From NCBI RefSeq assembly GCF_002007205.1, contig NZ_LAZS01000011.1, forward strand, positions 1-64,000: a stretch of 64,000 nucleotides of DNA. The letters are read 5' to 3'. Made by a program: the position numbers and the translations under genes. The notes beneath the pieces are model-generated. The model saw nothing but the letters and a program-made list of their open reading frames with translations. It searched no databases and was not told where the DNA came from. The stretch is from Ensifer adhaerens (GTDB lineage Bacteria > Pseudomonadota > Alphaproteobacteria > Rhizobiales > Rhizobiaceae). Below are positions 31,959 through 42,482 of the stretch, in pieces; the stretch's first letter is position 1, and the number at the start of each line of letters is the position of its first letter.

Positions 31959-32144
31959 GCACCGTGAATTTTCTTGAACAGGGCCCCACTGTCTCCAGCG
32001 ACCCTCGGGACGCCCGGGTAAAGACTATCCATGCGGGAGCGCCGGTCAAGGCTGGGTAACGGTCGCCGAACCGAAGGTTGACGATCATGGACGGGGAAAG
32101 AAGAGGCGACGGCGACAACCCGGCCGCCATCGGGCAGTTGCTGA

Positions 32145-32172
32145 AGGAAAGCCGGCCGAAGCCGGCTTTCCT
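32145..32172 (-). terminator. Terminator hairpin after gdhA
   Basis: A 12-base perfect stem (AGGAAAGCCGGC at 32145-32156; GCCGGCTTTCCT at 32161-32172) with a four-base loop, eleven bases past the gdhA stop. There is no long U-run, so termination may be partial or Rho-assisted. Confidence 0.65.
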
Positions 32173-32182
32173 CCGCGGGCGA

Positions 32183-33862
<1,680 letters not shown>

Positions 33863-34327
33863 CTATCGGCGCGTCTTCGGACGTGTCGCCAAGACGTTGC
33901 GGATTGCAAAGCTTGAATGGATCCTGGAGACCCCCGGCAGAGCCGACAGGATCTCCTTGTGAATGCGCTCGAATTCGCCCGCATTGGCGACATCGACGCG
34001 CAGAAGATAATCCGACCCGCCGGTCATCAGAAAACACTCCCGCAACTCGGGATGTCTTCGTACTGCCGCCTCAAACCGGTCGAGGTAGTCCTCCGTCTGG
34101 CGATCGAGCGTGATGTTGATGATGACGGTGATGCTCGCCTCGACATTCGAAGTGTCCACCAGGGCGGTATAGCCGCGGATGACACCGGACTGCTCCATCA
34201 GCTTTATCCGCCTGAGGCAGGCCGATGGCGAGAGCCCGACCTCGCTCGCAAGGCTGGCATTGCTTCGACGGGCGTCCAGGCGCAGCAGCCGAAGAATATT
34301 GCGGTCTATGGAGTCGAGCGCAGTCAT
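33863..34327 (-). CDS. Lrp/AsnC-family regulator (probable activator of dadX-dadA)
   Basis: 154 residues. The N-terminal HTH (LDSIDRNILRLLRLDARRSNASLASEVGLSPSACLRRIKLMEQSGVIRGYTALVD) is followed by the RAM/ACT-like ligand-binding domain (VIINITLDRQTEDYLDRFEAAVRRHPELRECFLMTGGSDYLLRVDVANAGEFERIHKEILSALPGVSRIHSSFAIRNV). It is divergent from dadX-dadA, the arrangement typical for Lrp-type control of D-alanine catabolism. The intergenic region carries repeats that suit Lrp binding. The effector is likely L-alanine (inference from the family). Confidence 0.92.
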   Translation of the reverse strand: MTALDSIDRNILRLLRLDARRSNASLASEVGLSPSACLRRIKLMEQSGVIRGYTALVDTSNVEASITVIINITLDRQTEDYLDRFEAAVRRHPELRECFLMTGGSDYLLRVDVANAGEFERIHKEILSALPGVSRIHSSFAIRNVLATRPKTRR

Positions 34328-34357
34328 CGCAGATTATTCCAATTCATCGTGGTTTCG

Positions 34358-34418
34358 ATCAAAGATCATGATTTGATGCAACGATCAATCGACAATTCCT
34401 CGACAATTCTGCGATCGT
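34358..34418. promoter_or_regulatory. Lrp-type control region of dadX-dadA
   Basis: Inverted repeat ATCAAA-(8)-TTTGAT at 34358-34377. The direct repeat TCGACAATTC occurs at 34389-34398 and 34400-34409, one helical turn apart. These are bounded by ACGATC (34381) and GATCGT (34413-34418). The region is AT-rich between divergent genes, as expected for multi-site Lrp binding. Confidence 0.55.
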
Positions 34419-34453
34419 TTCACTACCCTCCGGTCAAGTCGGGAGGCTCGGCC

Positions 34454-35584
34454 ATGGATGGCGCAGTAAGGGAAAATACGCATCAAAGAGTGAAAAAGGG
34501 CGGCGCGTCGGGTTACTTGACGATCGATCTTACGGCGCTGGTGCGCAACTACGACCGGCTGGCCGCCGAAACCGCGCCGGCGCGGGTCGCAGCCGTCGTC
34601 AAGGCGGATGCCTATGGGCTGGGCGCGAACCGGGTGGCGGCGCGTCTTTACGCGCATGGCTGCCGGCATTTCTTCGTCGCCCAGTTCGCAGAGGCGCTCA
34701 GCCTGCGTCCGCAGCTAACCCGCGATGCAACGATCTTCGTTCTGAATGGCTTGCAGCCCGGCAACGAGCTTGCCTGCGCCGACGAGGGCATCGTCCCAGT
34801 CATCAATTCACTGGAACAGTTGCAGCAATGGGCCGGGGCGGCGGTCAACCTCAATCGCCGGCTTCCGGCCGTCCTGCAGTTCGACACGGGCATGTCGCGG
34901 CTCGGCGTCCCGCCACAGGAAAGGTCTGCGGTCGCCGCGATGCTGCGGACCTGCGGCATGGTCGACATCCAGTTCGTCATGAGCCACCTGGCCTCGGCCG
35001 ACGAAACCTTGAGCGAGCAGAACGGCAGCCAGCTTGCTGAACTGCGGCGCATCGCGGCGGAGTTTCCGGAATTCGAGGTCTGCTTTGCCAATTCGGGCGG
35101 CATTTTCCTCGGCGAAGCCTATCACGGCGTGCTCGCCCGGCCCGGGATCGCACTTTACGGCGGCGCTCCGACGGACGGCCGGCCGAACCCGATGGAGCCG
35201 GTCGTCAAACTCGATGTGGCCGTGGTGCAGACACGGACCGTGCCGGCGGGCGCGCTTGTTGGCTACGGTGGCGCCCATATCGTCGTCGCCGAAACCCGGC
35301 TTGCCACCATCGCTGCCGGCTACGCCGACGGTTTGCCGCGCAGCCTGAGCGATCGGGGTGCCGTCTATTGCGATGGCATTCGCCTGCCGATCGTCGGCCG
35401 CGTCTCCATGGACAGCATCACGGTCGACATCTCCTCCCTGCCGGAGGGGCGTCTGCACCTTGGCGGCCTGGTGGAGGTTCTCGGATCCAGCCAGACACTG
35501 GAAGACATTGCGCGCGATGCCGGCACCATCTCCTACGAAATCCTGACCGGTCTCGGCCATCGCTACGAACGGCAGTATCGCTAA
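34454..35584 (+). CDS. dadX: Alanine racemase (catabolic)
   Basis: A 376-residue PLP enzyme that interconverts L- and D-alanine. The PLP Lys50 is in [25 protein letters not shown] and NSGGIFLG belong to the barrel, and the second catalytic Tyr is in [11 protein letters not shown]. The C-terminal beta domain ([13 protein letters not shown]...[13 protein letters not shown]) holds the conserved RVSMD. ATG34454 follows GGGAGG. Being 25 bases upstream of dadA and divergent from an lrp gene, it is the catabolic DadX rather than a cell-wall Alr. Confidence 0.94.
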   Translation: MDGAVRENTHQRVKKGGASGYLTIDLTALVRNYDRLAAETAPARVAAVVKADAYGLGANRVAARLYAHGCRHFFVAQFAEALSLRPQLTRDATIFVLNGLQPGNELACADEGIVPVINSLEQLQQWAGAAVNLNRRLPAVLQFDTGMSRLGVPPQERSAVAAMLRTCGMVDIQFVMSHLASADETLSEQNGSQLAELRRIAAEFPEFEVCFANSGGIFLGEAYHGVLARPGIALYGGAPTDGRPNPMEPVVKLDVAVVQTRTVPAGALVGYGGAHIVVAETRLATIAAGYADGLPRSLSDRGAVYCDGIRLPIVGRVSMDSITVDISSLPEGRLHLGGLVEVLGSSQTLEDIARDAGTISYEILTGLGHRYERQYR

Positions 35585-35609
35585 GCTTCCTTTTCCCTTT
35601 GAGGACACC

Positions 35610-36860
35610 ATGAAAGTCATCGTTCTCGGCGCCGGCATCGTCGGCGTCTCCTCGGCCTACCAGCTTGCCAAGAGCGGCCATGAGGTCACCGTCATCGATC
35701 GCCAGCCTGGGCCGGCGCTGGAGACGAGTTTTGCCAATGCCGGCGAGGTTTCCTTCGGCTACTGCTCGCCCTGGGCGGCACCCGGCATCCCCATGAAGGC
35801 GATGAAATGGCTGTTCATGGAGCACGCGCCGCTCATCCTTCGACCGAAGGTCGATGCCGCGATGATCTCCTGGATGATCAAGATGCTCTCGAACTGCACG
35901 TCCGGGCGCTATGCGATCAACAAGAGCCGCATGCTGCGGCTTGCCGACTACAGCCGTACCTCGCTCGCCGCTCTGCGGGCCGAAACCGGCATCGCCTATG
36001 ACGAGCGCATGCAGGGAACGCTGCAGCTCTTCCGCACGCAGGCCCAACTCGATGCTTCGGGCAAGGACGTCAAGGCGCTTGCCGCCGACGGCATTCCCTA
36101 CGAGGTTCTGGACCGCGACGGCTGCATTCGTGTCGAACCGGCGCTGAAACATGTGCGCGAAAAGATCGTCGGCGGCCTGCTGACGCCGAAGGACGAGACC
36201 GGCGACTGCTTCAAGTTCACCAACGGCCTTGCGAAGAAGGCGGAAGAGCTCGGCGTGCGCTTCAACTATGGCAGCATCATCCGCGGCCTCGACGTGGAAG
36301 GCGGCCGGGTCAAGGGAGTCGTCACCGCGCACGGCACGCTGCAGGCGGACGCCGTCGTCGTGGCGCTCGGCAGCTTTTCGCCGCTCCTCGTCAGGCCACA
36401 TGGCATCCGCCTGCCGGTCTATCCGGTCAAGGGCTATTCCTTGACCATCCCGATCACCGACGCCTCGCGCGCCCCGGAATCGACGGTGATGGACGAGACC
36501 TTCAAGATCGCCATCACGAGACTCGGCGACCGGATCCGCGTCGGCGGCATGGCGGAAATCTCCGGCTACACCAACGATCTTGGCGAGCCCCGCCGCCTGA
36601 CACTCCAGCACTCCGTAACCGATCTCTTCCCGGGCGGCGACGTGTCGAAGGCGAGCTTCTGGTCGGGCCTTCGCCCCATGACGCCGGATGGCACGCCGGT
36701 CATCGGCCCGACGAAGGTCGCGGGCCTCTATCTCAACACCGGTCACGGCACGCTCGGCTGGACGATGAGCTCCGGTTCGGCACGCGTGATCGCCGATCTC
36801 GTCAGCGGCCGCAAGCCGGAGATCGACGCCACCGATCTCGCGATCGCCCGCTACGCGTAA
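35610..36860 (+). CDS. dadA: D-amino acid dehydrogenase small subunit
   Basis: A 416-residue FAD-dependent DAO-family dehydrogenase that oxidises D-alanine and other D-amino acids to 2-oxo acids and ammonia, passing electrons to the membrane respiratory chain. [22 protein letters not shown] is the FAD fold. [51 protein letters not shown] and [23 protein letters not shown] are DadA hallmarks. With dadX it lets alanine serve as carbon and nitrogen source. A GC hairpin follows the stop. Confidence 0.95.
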   Translation: MKVIVLGAGIVGVSSAYQLAKSGHEVTVIDRQPGPALETSFANAGEVSFGYCSPWAAPGIPMKAMKWLFMEHAPLILRPKVDAAMISWMIKMLSNCTSGRYAINKSRMLRLADYSRTSLAALRAETGIAYDERMQGTLQLFRTQAQLDASGKDVKALAADGIPYEVLDRDGCIRVEPALKHVREKIVGGLLTPKDETGDCFKFTNGLAKKAEELGVRFNYGSIIRGLDVEGGRVKGVVTAHGTLQADAVVVALGSFSPLLVRPHGIRLPVYPVKGYSLTIPITDASRAPESTVMDETFKIAITRLGDRIRVGGMAEISGYTNDLGEPRRLTLQHSVTDLFPGGDVSKASFWSGLRPMTPDGTPVIGPTKVAGLYLNTGHGTLGWTMSSGSARVIADLVSGRKPEIDATDLAIARYA

Positions 36861-36863
36861 ATA

Positions 36864-36884
36864 GCGTCGGGAGCGCTCCGACGC
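36864..36884 (+). terminator. Hairpin after dadA
   Basis: GCGTCGGGAGC / GCTCCGACGC, a 10-base stem with a one-base bulge, starting three bases after the stop. There is no U-run, so it is a weak terminator candidate. Confidence 0.5.
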
Positions 36885-36971
36885 GACCGTAACACAAAGG
36901 CAGGCTTGCCCAGGAGCGGACGGCAGGCCGGCCCTTTGTCGGCCGGCTGCCATTCCCTTTGCGTTCGTCCG

Positions 36972-37026
36972 TCTAGAGCATCCTGCCTGCAAGTGGAATC
37001 ACTTGCGGGCGGAGAGATGCTCTAGA
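36972..37026. repeat. Rhizobial CTAGAGC palindromic repeat, unit A
   Basis: Outer arms TCTAGAGCAT (36972-36981) and ATGCTCTAGA (37017-37026), with an inner perfect stem GCAAGTG-GAAT-CACTTGC. I recognise this type of nested palindrome from intergenic spaces of Sinorhizobium/Rhizobium. Confidence 0.65.
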
Positions 37027-37035
37027 ATCAAAGTG

Positions 37036-37079
37036 CTAGAGCGTCCTTGGTGCGTTCGTATGAACGCACGGCGCTCTAG
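37036..37079. repeat. Rhizobial CTAGAGC palindromic repeat, unit B, containing the exsH stop codon
   Basis: Outer arms CTAGAGCG (37036-37043) and CGCTCTAG (37072-37079), with inner stem GTGCGTTC-GTAT-GAACGCAC (37050-37069). The last arm overlaps the glycanase gene and its complement supplies the TAG stop (37076-37078). It probably acts as the 3' end structure for both convergent transcripts. Confidence 0.65.
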
Positions 37080-38473
37080 ATCAGCCAATCGGCGTCCAGC
37101 GCGTAGGCCTCGATGGAGTCGATCTTCATCTCCGCCCCATCGTCAAAGCTGTCATCGGGTGTGCCAGCCATACCTCCGACGGCGAGATTGACGAGCATGT
37201 ACATCGGTTCGTGCATGTCCGCAGGCGTGTCGGCGCGCGCGATCTCCGTGTCGTCGAAATACCAGACGATCTCGTCCTCCGTCCAAAGCACGCCGTAGTC
37301 GTGGAAACCGTCGGTATCGGCGACCTGCGCGCCGTCTCGGCTGATCGTGTGCTCGCCGCCTTCGTTGGAATGGGCGGTGGTGATGACGGTGTTTTTGTCC
37401 TGCCCGCGCATTTCGACGACGTCGAGTTCCGGCGGCCAGGATCCGTCGGCGGGCAGCAGCCAGAAGGCGGGCCAGGCGCCCTGATCGTCCGGCATGTCGG
37501 CCCGCATCTCGAAGTAACCGTAGGTCTGGGCGAAGGACGAATAGGTCGTCAACATCCCGGACGTGTAGTCATAGCCACCGATCTCGGACTGGATTGCCTC
37601 AGAGGCGCGCTCTGCGGTGATCGTCAGTACACCGTCCTCGACCGAAAATGGGTTGGCGGAGGCGGTCGGCCCGTAGTCCGGATTGACGTACCATTGCAGC
37701 TCGCCGTTTTCGGTCAGCGTCGCCCCCTTTTCGGGCGCCCACCAGTATTTCGCATCCCAGACACCGCTCGAGCCGTCGGTGAGCTGAAGCGTGTCGAAAT
37801 CGTCCGAGAAAGTCTGCGTCAGGGCGGACCGGTCCAAGCTCAGCTTGAACTGGCTCTCCTGCAGTTGGTCGGCGGTCGTATCGGCCAGGACCAGGCTCTC
37901 GCCATCGGTGAAATGGAGGCGGAGATCGTCCCCTTCCTGGGCGGAGTTGGCCAGGACGTCCTCGAACGAGGTGAGCCCATAACCGTCGAGGCGGACTGTA
38001 TCGTTGGAGCTGAAATCGACGATGAGGTCGCTTCCATTGCCGTGCTCGAACACGAAGGTGTCGGCCCCGCCGGAGCCGATGAGCACGTCATTGCCCGCGC
38101 GCCCGTCGATGGTCTGGCTGCCCGCTCCACCGGTGATGATGTTGTCGCCGCTGTTGCCGAAGGCATGTCGGCCGTTGCCGGTGACGGTCAGGTTCTCGAA
38201 GTTCTCCGGCAAAGTGTAGCTCATCCAGGTGTTGATCGTGTCTACACCCTCATCCGGTGCCTCCTCGGCCCGGTTGGTCGATGAATAGAGGTAGTAGATG
38301 TCGTCGCCCGTGCCGCCGATCATGGTCACGTCGACGGAGCCGTCGCCCCAGATCGAATCATTGCCGGGCGTGCCATAAAGCGTGGGCCCGGATGCGGTTG
38401 CGGAAAACCAGGCCGTCGAAGTTCCGCTGTAATGAACCGGTTGTCCGAGGGCATTCATGGCAGTTCTGCTCAT
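37076..38473 (-). CDS. exsH: RTX-type secreted endo-beta-glycanase, GH16 (ExsH-like)
   Basis: 465 residues, the length I recall for S. meliloti ExsH. Residues ~30-200 have RTX/hemolysin-type Ca-binding units (GGTGDDIYYL, GNSGDNIITGGAGSQTIDGRAGNDVLIGSGGADTFVF). Residues ~222-462 are a GH16 jelly roll with the catalytic motif ELDVVE (Glu349, Asp351, Glu354) and AWPAFWLLPADGSWPPELD. There is no N-terminal signal peptide, so export should be by a type I system (PrsDE in S. meliloti, not in this window). It cleaves nascent succinoglycan or similar beta-glucan-type exopolysaccharide, shaping chain length and biofilm. AGGAG precedes ATG38473. The stop codon lies in a palindromic repeat. Confidence 0.88.
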   Translation of the reverse strand: MSRTAMNALGQPVHYSGTSTAWFSATASGPTLYGTPGNDSIWGDGSVDVTMIGGTGDDIYYLYSSTNRAEEAPDEGVDTINTWMSYTLPENFENLTVTGNGRHAFGNSGDNIITGGAGSQTIDGRAGNDVLIGSGGADTFVFEHGNGSDLIVDFSSNDTVRLDGYGLTSFEDVLANSAQEGDDLRLHFTDGESLVLADTTADQLQESQFKLSLDRSALTQTFSDDFDTLQLTDGSSGVWDAKYWWAPEKGATLTENGELQWYVNPDYGPTASANPFSVEDGVLTITAERASEAIQSEIGGYDYTSGMLTTYSSFAQTYGYFEMRADMPDDQGAWPAFWLLPADGSWPPELDVVEMRGQDKNTVITTAHSNEGGEHTISRDGAQVADTDGFHDYGVLWTEDEIVWYFDDTEIARADTPADMHEPMYMLVNLAVGGMAGTPDDSFDDGAEMKIDSIEAYALDADWLI

Positions 38474-38575
38474 CGAGAAGTCTCCTGCTTAAGAGCTTGC
38501 CCCTTCCCGATGAGCACCTGTAGCATCTCAAGCTTTCGCCCACACCCCCAACTTTTGTGAAAAATCCCGACCGGC

Positions 38576-39184
38576 TTAAGCGTATTTCGCCGCGAGAAGG
38601 GCTGCGAGTTCCGCCTGGCAGTTCACGAGCGGACGTGTGTCCTGATTTGCTTTCGCCATTGCCATGGACCCCGAATAGGCGGCGATTATCAGGGTAGCGA
38701 GGCTGTCGGGCTGGATGCCGTCGACACGCTTCAGGCGGATGTCCTCCTGGAACCGCGCAGACAGCGCTTTCTCCCAGGCGTCAAAAATCGCACCTAGCGC
38801 CTCCTGCATCTCTTCATCGTGCCTGGAGACTTCCATTGCCATATTGTTGAGCGGGCAGCCGGAGACGGAACCGTTGCGTGAGAGTTCGGCGATGATGTCG
38901 GTGAAGATCCGATCGATTGCCGTCGGCGCGTCGCTGCAGGCACGCAGCGGTTCGATCCACGTGTGCCGCACCGCTTCGGCGACGCGATCGTGGATGACTG
39001 CCAATCCGAGCTCGCGTTTCGCTGGAAAATGGTGCGCCATCGCGCCCCCGGATACGGAAGCCCTCGCCCGCAATTCCGACATTCCCGTCGCGAGATACCC
39101 TTGCGTGACAAAGGCCTGGTAGGCCGCATCCACGATCCTGCGCCGTACCGCTTGAGGATCGTTGGTTCTTTTGTGTTCGATCAT
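38576..39184 (-). CDS. TetR-family repressor
   Basis: 202 residues. The N-terminal HTH (VRRRIVDAAYQAFVTQGYLATGMSELRARASVSGGAMAHHFPAKRELGLAVIHD) is followed by a ligand-binding domain of the LmrA/YxaF-like group, with SGCPLNNMAMEVS. ATG39184 is taken; the frame extends upstream through the promoter and into the divergent gene. It probably represses the divergent NIPSNAP gene through the perfect operator at 39222-39247. Confidence 0.85.
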   Translation of the reverse strand: MIEHKRTNDPQAVRRRIVDAAYQAFVTQGYLATGMSELRARASVSGGAMAHHFPAKRELGLAVIHDRVAEAVRHTWIEPLRACSDAPTAIDRIFTDIIAELSRNGSVSGCPLNNMAMEVSRHDEEMQEALGAIFDAWEKALSARFQEDIRLKRVDGIQPDSLATLIIAAYSGSMAMAKANQDTRPLVNCQAELAALLAAKYA

Positions 39185-39221
39185 GATCGTCCCTGAAAAC
39201 GCGATCAACATAGTGCCTTGA

Positions 39222-39247
39222 CAAAACAGGACAATCGACCTGTTTTG
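39222..39247. promoter_or_regulatory. TetR operator overlapping the NIPSNAP promoter
   Basis: Perfect inverted repeat CAAAACAGG-(8)-CCTGTTTTG, nine-base arms. The left arm overlaps a consensus -35 box, TTGACA at 39219-39224, for the rightward gene, so binding would block RNA polymerase. Confidence 0.7.
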
Positions 39248-39255
39248 GAGATCCC

Positions 39256-39978
39256 ATGGAATTGCACAGTGTTTTCGAACTCCGCCGTTACCGACTTCAT
39301 CCCGGCGGAAGGGAGCGCCTGATCGGCCTTTTCGACCGCGAATTCGTCGAACCGCAGGGAGCGCTCGGCATGCGCGTTGAAGGGGAATTCCGCGACTGCG
39401 GCGATCCCGACGCCTTCGTCTGGGTGCGGTCCTTCTCGGACATGGGGACACGCACGGACGCGCTCGCTGCTTTCTATTCGAGCCCGGTCTGGAAGGAGCA
39501 TGGGCCATGCGCCAACGAGACGATGCTCAACGCGGACAACGTGTTGCTGCTGAAGCCTGTTGCCGGCACGCGCCCGTTTTCACGTAACCGCTCAAGGCGA
39601 CAGGAGGCAATGCCGACCAAGGGCCTCGTTACCGTCAACATCTGCTCGCTGGCTCTCGGCACAGAGGACAAGTTCGCCGCATTCTTCATCGCCGAAGCGC
39701 TGCCGATTCTGGAAGGGGCCGGCGCTCGCGTCGATGCCCTCTTCACCACCGAACGCAGCGTGAACGGCTTTCCGAGACTTCCCGTCCGCGAGGGCGAGAC
39801 GGTGTTTGTCTGGTTCGAACTGCATGAGGACGAGGACGGCTTTTCACGGCATCAGGAGCGATTGCGCAAGGACGTGAGATGGACCAGTGAGGTCTTTCCG
39901 CACATGGACAGCCAGTGCTGGCGAAGAATCGAGGTCTCGCGCCTCACCCCGACATCGCGGTCGCTTTGCACGTTGTAG
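39256..39978 (+). CDS. NIPSNAP-family protein
   Basis: 240 residues with two ferredoxin-like NIPSNAP repeats. The first (HSVFELRRYRLHPGGRERLIGLFDREFVEPQGALGMRVEGEFRDCGDPDAFVWVRSFSDM) is clear; the second (residues ~122-225) is more diverged. GGAG precedes ATG39256 at good distance. The biochemical role of bacterial NIPSNAP proteins is not settled; many sit in catabolic or stress loci. Expression is probably controlled by the divergent TetR protein. Confidence 0.85.
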   Translation: MELHSVFELRRYRLHPGGRERLIGLFDREFVEPQGALGMRVEGEFRDCGDPDAFVWVRSFSDMGTRTDALAAFYSSPVWKEHGPCANETMLNADNVLLLKPVAGTRPFSRNRSRRQEAMPTKGLVTVNICSLALGTEDKFAAFFIAEALPILEGAGARVDALFTTERSVNGFPRLPVREGETVFVWFELHEDEDGFSRHQERLRKDVRWTSEVFPHMDSQCWRRIEVSRLTPTSRSLCTL

Positions 39979-40090
39979 TCGGCGTCTGTGCTCATGCTAC
40001 GATCGGTACGCAGTCAGAACCGCCAGGGCTCGCCCAGGCGGAACCAAACCAGCCTCCAGGCGTTTCGCGCGTGCAAGAGGGAGGTGAAGA

Positions 40091-40279
40091 ATGAAACACA
40101 CGGATGTTCGAACGGTCGACAACTCCCAGGTCAGGCATATCTGGGACGTCGCGGACTATTGCCGACGGACCGGTATTCACAAGACCGAAGAGCAGCGCCT
40201 GATCAAGGTGCTCGGCAGGTACGCGACGCGCCACGAGCTTCAGATGAACATCGTGCGCGTCCAGACGCGCATTCGCTGA
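40091..40279 (+). CDS. Small DUF3606-like protein
   Basis: 62 residues: VRTVDNSQVRHIWDVADYCRRTGIHKTEEQRLIKVLGRYATRHELQMNIVRV. The pattern (Trp, then a helix-turn with Gly, then hydrophobic helices) resembles the DUF3606 small proteins of rhizobia, but the match is loose. GGGAGG precedes ATG40091 at good spacing. Probably a stress-associated small protein (inference from family habits and from the sigma factor next door). Confidence 0.6.
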   Translation: MKHTDVRTVDNSQVRHIWDVADYCRRTGIHKTEEQRLIKVLGRYATRHELQMNIVRVQTRIR

Positions 40280-40443
40280 AGACCCGACAGCCCGCCGGTA
40301 GCCGTCAGATCCAGCCCGTGAGGGCTTCGTGTTTCCGCCATGCGTCGGTTCCGATGACGAAATCCCAAGCGGCCGCGTTCGGATGAATAAAATTTTTTCG
40401 CCGACGATGGATGAGAAATCGCATCGGCTCCGTATATGCGGGT

Positions 40444-40974
40444 ATGGATTCGAAGAAAGGCGCTTTTGACGTTATTGGGCAGCTCGCGGCGCTGCGGCGG
40501 TATGCGCGCTCGCTTGCGCGCAATGCGCCGGACGCCGAAGATCTCGTTCATGATGCCTTGGTAAGAGCCTACGAGCGGCGCTCGACCTTCCGATCTGGAG
40601 CGAACCTCCGAAACTGGCTCTTCGCCATCGTTCGCAATGCGCATATCGATCGCGTGCGGTCGGCGTTGTCGCGCGGCCAGCGTGACAATCAGACGGCACA
40701 GGAAGCCGTCTTGTCCTACCCGGCACACCAGGAGCACAGCGTCCGGCTGGCTCAGGTTCGCGAAGCCTTCATGCTGCTTCCGCAGGAGCAACGCGAAGCT
40801 CTTCATCTCGTTGCCGTCGAAGATCTTTCCTACCAGGAGGCTGCCGACATACTCGACATTCCCGTCGGGACTTTGATGTCGCGTGTCGCCCGCGCAAGAG
40901 CGACCCTGAGAGACTTCGAGAGCGACGGGATGAAGCCCACCCATCTAAGGCTTGTCGGAGGCGAGAATGATTGA
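40444..40974 (+). CDS. ECF-type RNA polymerase sigma factor
   Basis: 176 residues from ATG40444 (ATG40411 would add 11). Region 2 is LRRYARSLARNAPDAEDLVHDALVRAYERRSTFRSGANLRNWLFAIVRNAHIDRVRS. Region 4 is VREAFMLLPQEQREALHLVAVEDLSYQEAADILDIPVGTLMSRVARARATLRDF. No C-terminal extra domain is present. It overlaps the anti-sigma gene by eight bases. The signal and regulon are unknown; co-linear genes encode a BI-1 membrane protein and a DUF2076 protein, hinting at envelope stress. Confidence 0.92.
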   Translation: MDSKKGAFDVIGQLAALRRYARSLARNAPDAEDLVHDALVRAYERRSTFRSGANLRNWLFAIVRNAHIDRVRSALSRGQRDNQTAQEAVLSYPAHQEHSVRLAQVREAFMLLPQEQREALHLVAVEDLSYQEAADILDIPVGTLMSRVARARATLRDFESDGMKPTHLRLVGGEND

Positions 40975-41728
40975 CGTCGATACGATGACCGATAGCGATC
41001 TTAACGCCTACGTCGACAATCAACTCGATGGTGCCGGTCGGCTCCGGGTCGAGACGTGGCTTGCCAGGAACCCGGATGCGGCGGCGCGTGTCATGGCCGA
41101 CCTCGGCATGCGGACCACGCTCAAGCTGGCAATGACGTCGGATGTCGTAGCCGGTCGTCCGGAGACGCGCGAGGCGGCCCGGCGCCTGTCGTCGGGACTG
41201 GCGAATGCGCGCGTGTGGAACGTCCTGCAAAAAGTGGCGGCGGTCGGCCTGATGGTGTCGGTCGGGTGGATTGCCCATTCGTCCGTCGGCCCGAGCGAAG
41301 TCAATGCCTCGGCCCACCCGCCCGCTTTTGTGGAGCATGCCATCCGTGCCCACCAGACTTCGCTCGTAAGGGCTGGAATGCCGTCACAGCCGGAGGTGCA
41401 GACCTATGATCGGGACGATATTCGCGCCGCAACCGCCATCGTCATGCCGGAGCTTCCGAAGGGCTGGAACGTCGTCGACGTCCAGGTATTTCCCTCGGAG
41501 TTCGGGCCCAGCGTCGAGGCGAGCGTCAAGACCGATGCAGGTACAGTCATATCCCTCTTCGCCGGCAGGCCAGGTCGCTTCGCGGTAGAGCCCGTGAAGG
41601 ACCTCAACCTTTCCAATGCCGAGGCTGCCTGGTGGCAGGTCGGCGAGGTTGCCTATGCCGTCGTCTCAAGCACGCCGGGCATCGGCCTCAGCGATGAGGC
41701 CGAGCTTCTCAAAAATTCACTCTACTGA
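40967..41728 (+). CDS. Anti-sigma factor, membrane-anchored
   Basis: 253 residues. The N-terminal SDLNAYVDNQLDGAGRLRVETWLARNPDAAARVMAD is the zinc-less anti-sigma domain of the ChrR/RskA-like type. One transmembrane helix (VLQKVAAVGLMVSVGWIAH) follows near residue 90, then a periplasmic sensor region (ELPKGWNVVDVQVFPSEFGPSVEASVKTDAGTVISLFAGRPGRFAVEPVKD). ATG40967 has GGAGG five bases upstream and overlaps the sigma gene's stop, as is usual for such pairs. It holds the sigma factor inactive until a periplasmic signal is sensed. Confidence 0.9.
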   Translation: MIDVDTMTDSDLNAYVDNQLDGAGRLRVETWLARNPDAAARVMADLGMRTTLKLAMTSDVVAGRPETREAARRLSSGLANARVWNVLQKVAAVGLMVSVGWIAHSSVGPSEVNASAHPPAFVEHAIRAHQTSLVRAGMPSQPEVQTYDRDDIRAATAIVMPELPKGWNVVDVQVFPSEFGPSVEASVKTDAGTVISLFAGRPGRFAVEPVKDLNLSNAEAAWWQVGEVAYAVVSSTPGIGLSDEAELLKNSLY

Positions 41729-41738
41729 GGAAACGTCC

Positions 41739-42455
41739 ATGTATCAGAACCAGAACCGCTTTGGCGGCATGAGCCAGGCTTCGGCCGCGGCCCTCGACGA
41801 GGGCCTTCGCCAGCATATGCTGCGCGTCTACAACTATATGGGCCTCGGCCTTGTCGTGACGGGTCTCGTGGCCTTTGTCGTCGGCACCACCCCGGCGCTC
41901 TACGTGCCGATCTTCTCCACGCCGCTGAAGTGGGTGGTGATGCTGGCGCCGCTCGCCTTCGTCTTCTTCTTTTCCTTCAAGATGCATTCGATGTCGGCAT
42001 CCGCAGCGCAGATGACCTTCTGGGCCTTCTGTGCCGTCATGGGCCTGTCGCTCGCCTCCGTCTTCCTGGTCTTCACCGGCGCCAGCATCGCCCGCACCTT
42101 CTTCATCGCTGCCACCATGTTCGGCGCGACGAGCCTCTACGGTTATGTGACGAAACGCGACCTCGCGAAATTCGGTTCGTTCATGATCATGGGCCTGATC
42201 GGAGTGATGATCGCCTCGATCGTCAATATCTTCCTCGGCTCCAGCGCCCTTCAGTTTGCCGTCTCGGTGATCGGTATCGTCGTTTTTGTCGGCCTGACTG
42301 CCTGGGACACGCAGAACATCAAGGAACAGTATGCCGACAATTTCGACCAGGAATCCCAGCAGAAGCTCGCGGTCTTCGGCGCCCTCTCGCTCTATCTGAA
42401 CTTCGTCAACATCTTCCAGCTGTTGCTGAATTTCACCGGCCAGCGCGAAGAGTAA
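41739..42455 (+). CDS. Bax inhibitor-1/YccA family membrane protein
   Basis: 238 residues with seven hydrophobic helices. It starts with DEGLRQHMLRVYNYMGLGLVVTGLVAFVVGT and ends with IVVFVGLTAWDTQNIKEQYADNF...ALSLYLNFVNIFQLLLNFTGQREE, the BI-1 C-terminal signature with the conserved Asp pair. The family moves Ca2+/H+ or interacts with FtsH. GAGG lies upstream of ATG41739, only 10 bases after the anti-sigma stop, so it is probably in that operon. Confidence 0.93.
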   Translation: MYQNQNRFGGMSQASAAALDEGLRQHMLRVYNYMGLGLVVTGLVAFVVGTTPALYVPIFSTPLKWVVMLAPLAFVFFFSFKMHSMSASAAQMTFWAFCAVMGLSLASVFLVFTGASIARTFFIAATMFGATSLYGYVTKRDLAKFGSFMIMGLIGVMIASIVNIFLGSSALQFAVSVIGIVVFVGLTAWDTQNIKEQYADNFDQESQQKLAVFGALSLYLNFVNIFQLLLNFTGQREE

Positions 42456-42482
42456 CAGTCGCCGATATCAAGGACATATCTT

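Noticed and set aside
35418-36992. A 524-codon minus-strand frame opposite dadX-dadA
   Set aside because: Shadow of dadA; no motif and it runs across the gene boundary.
41680-41740. Possible ybhL leader RNA before the Bax-inhibitor-1 gene
   Set aside because: Only ten bases separate the anti-sigma stop from the start codon, leaving no room for the leader, and no such fold is visible.
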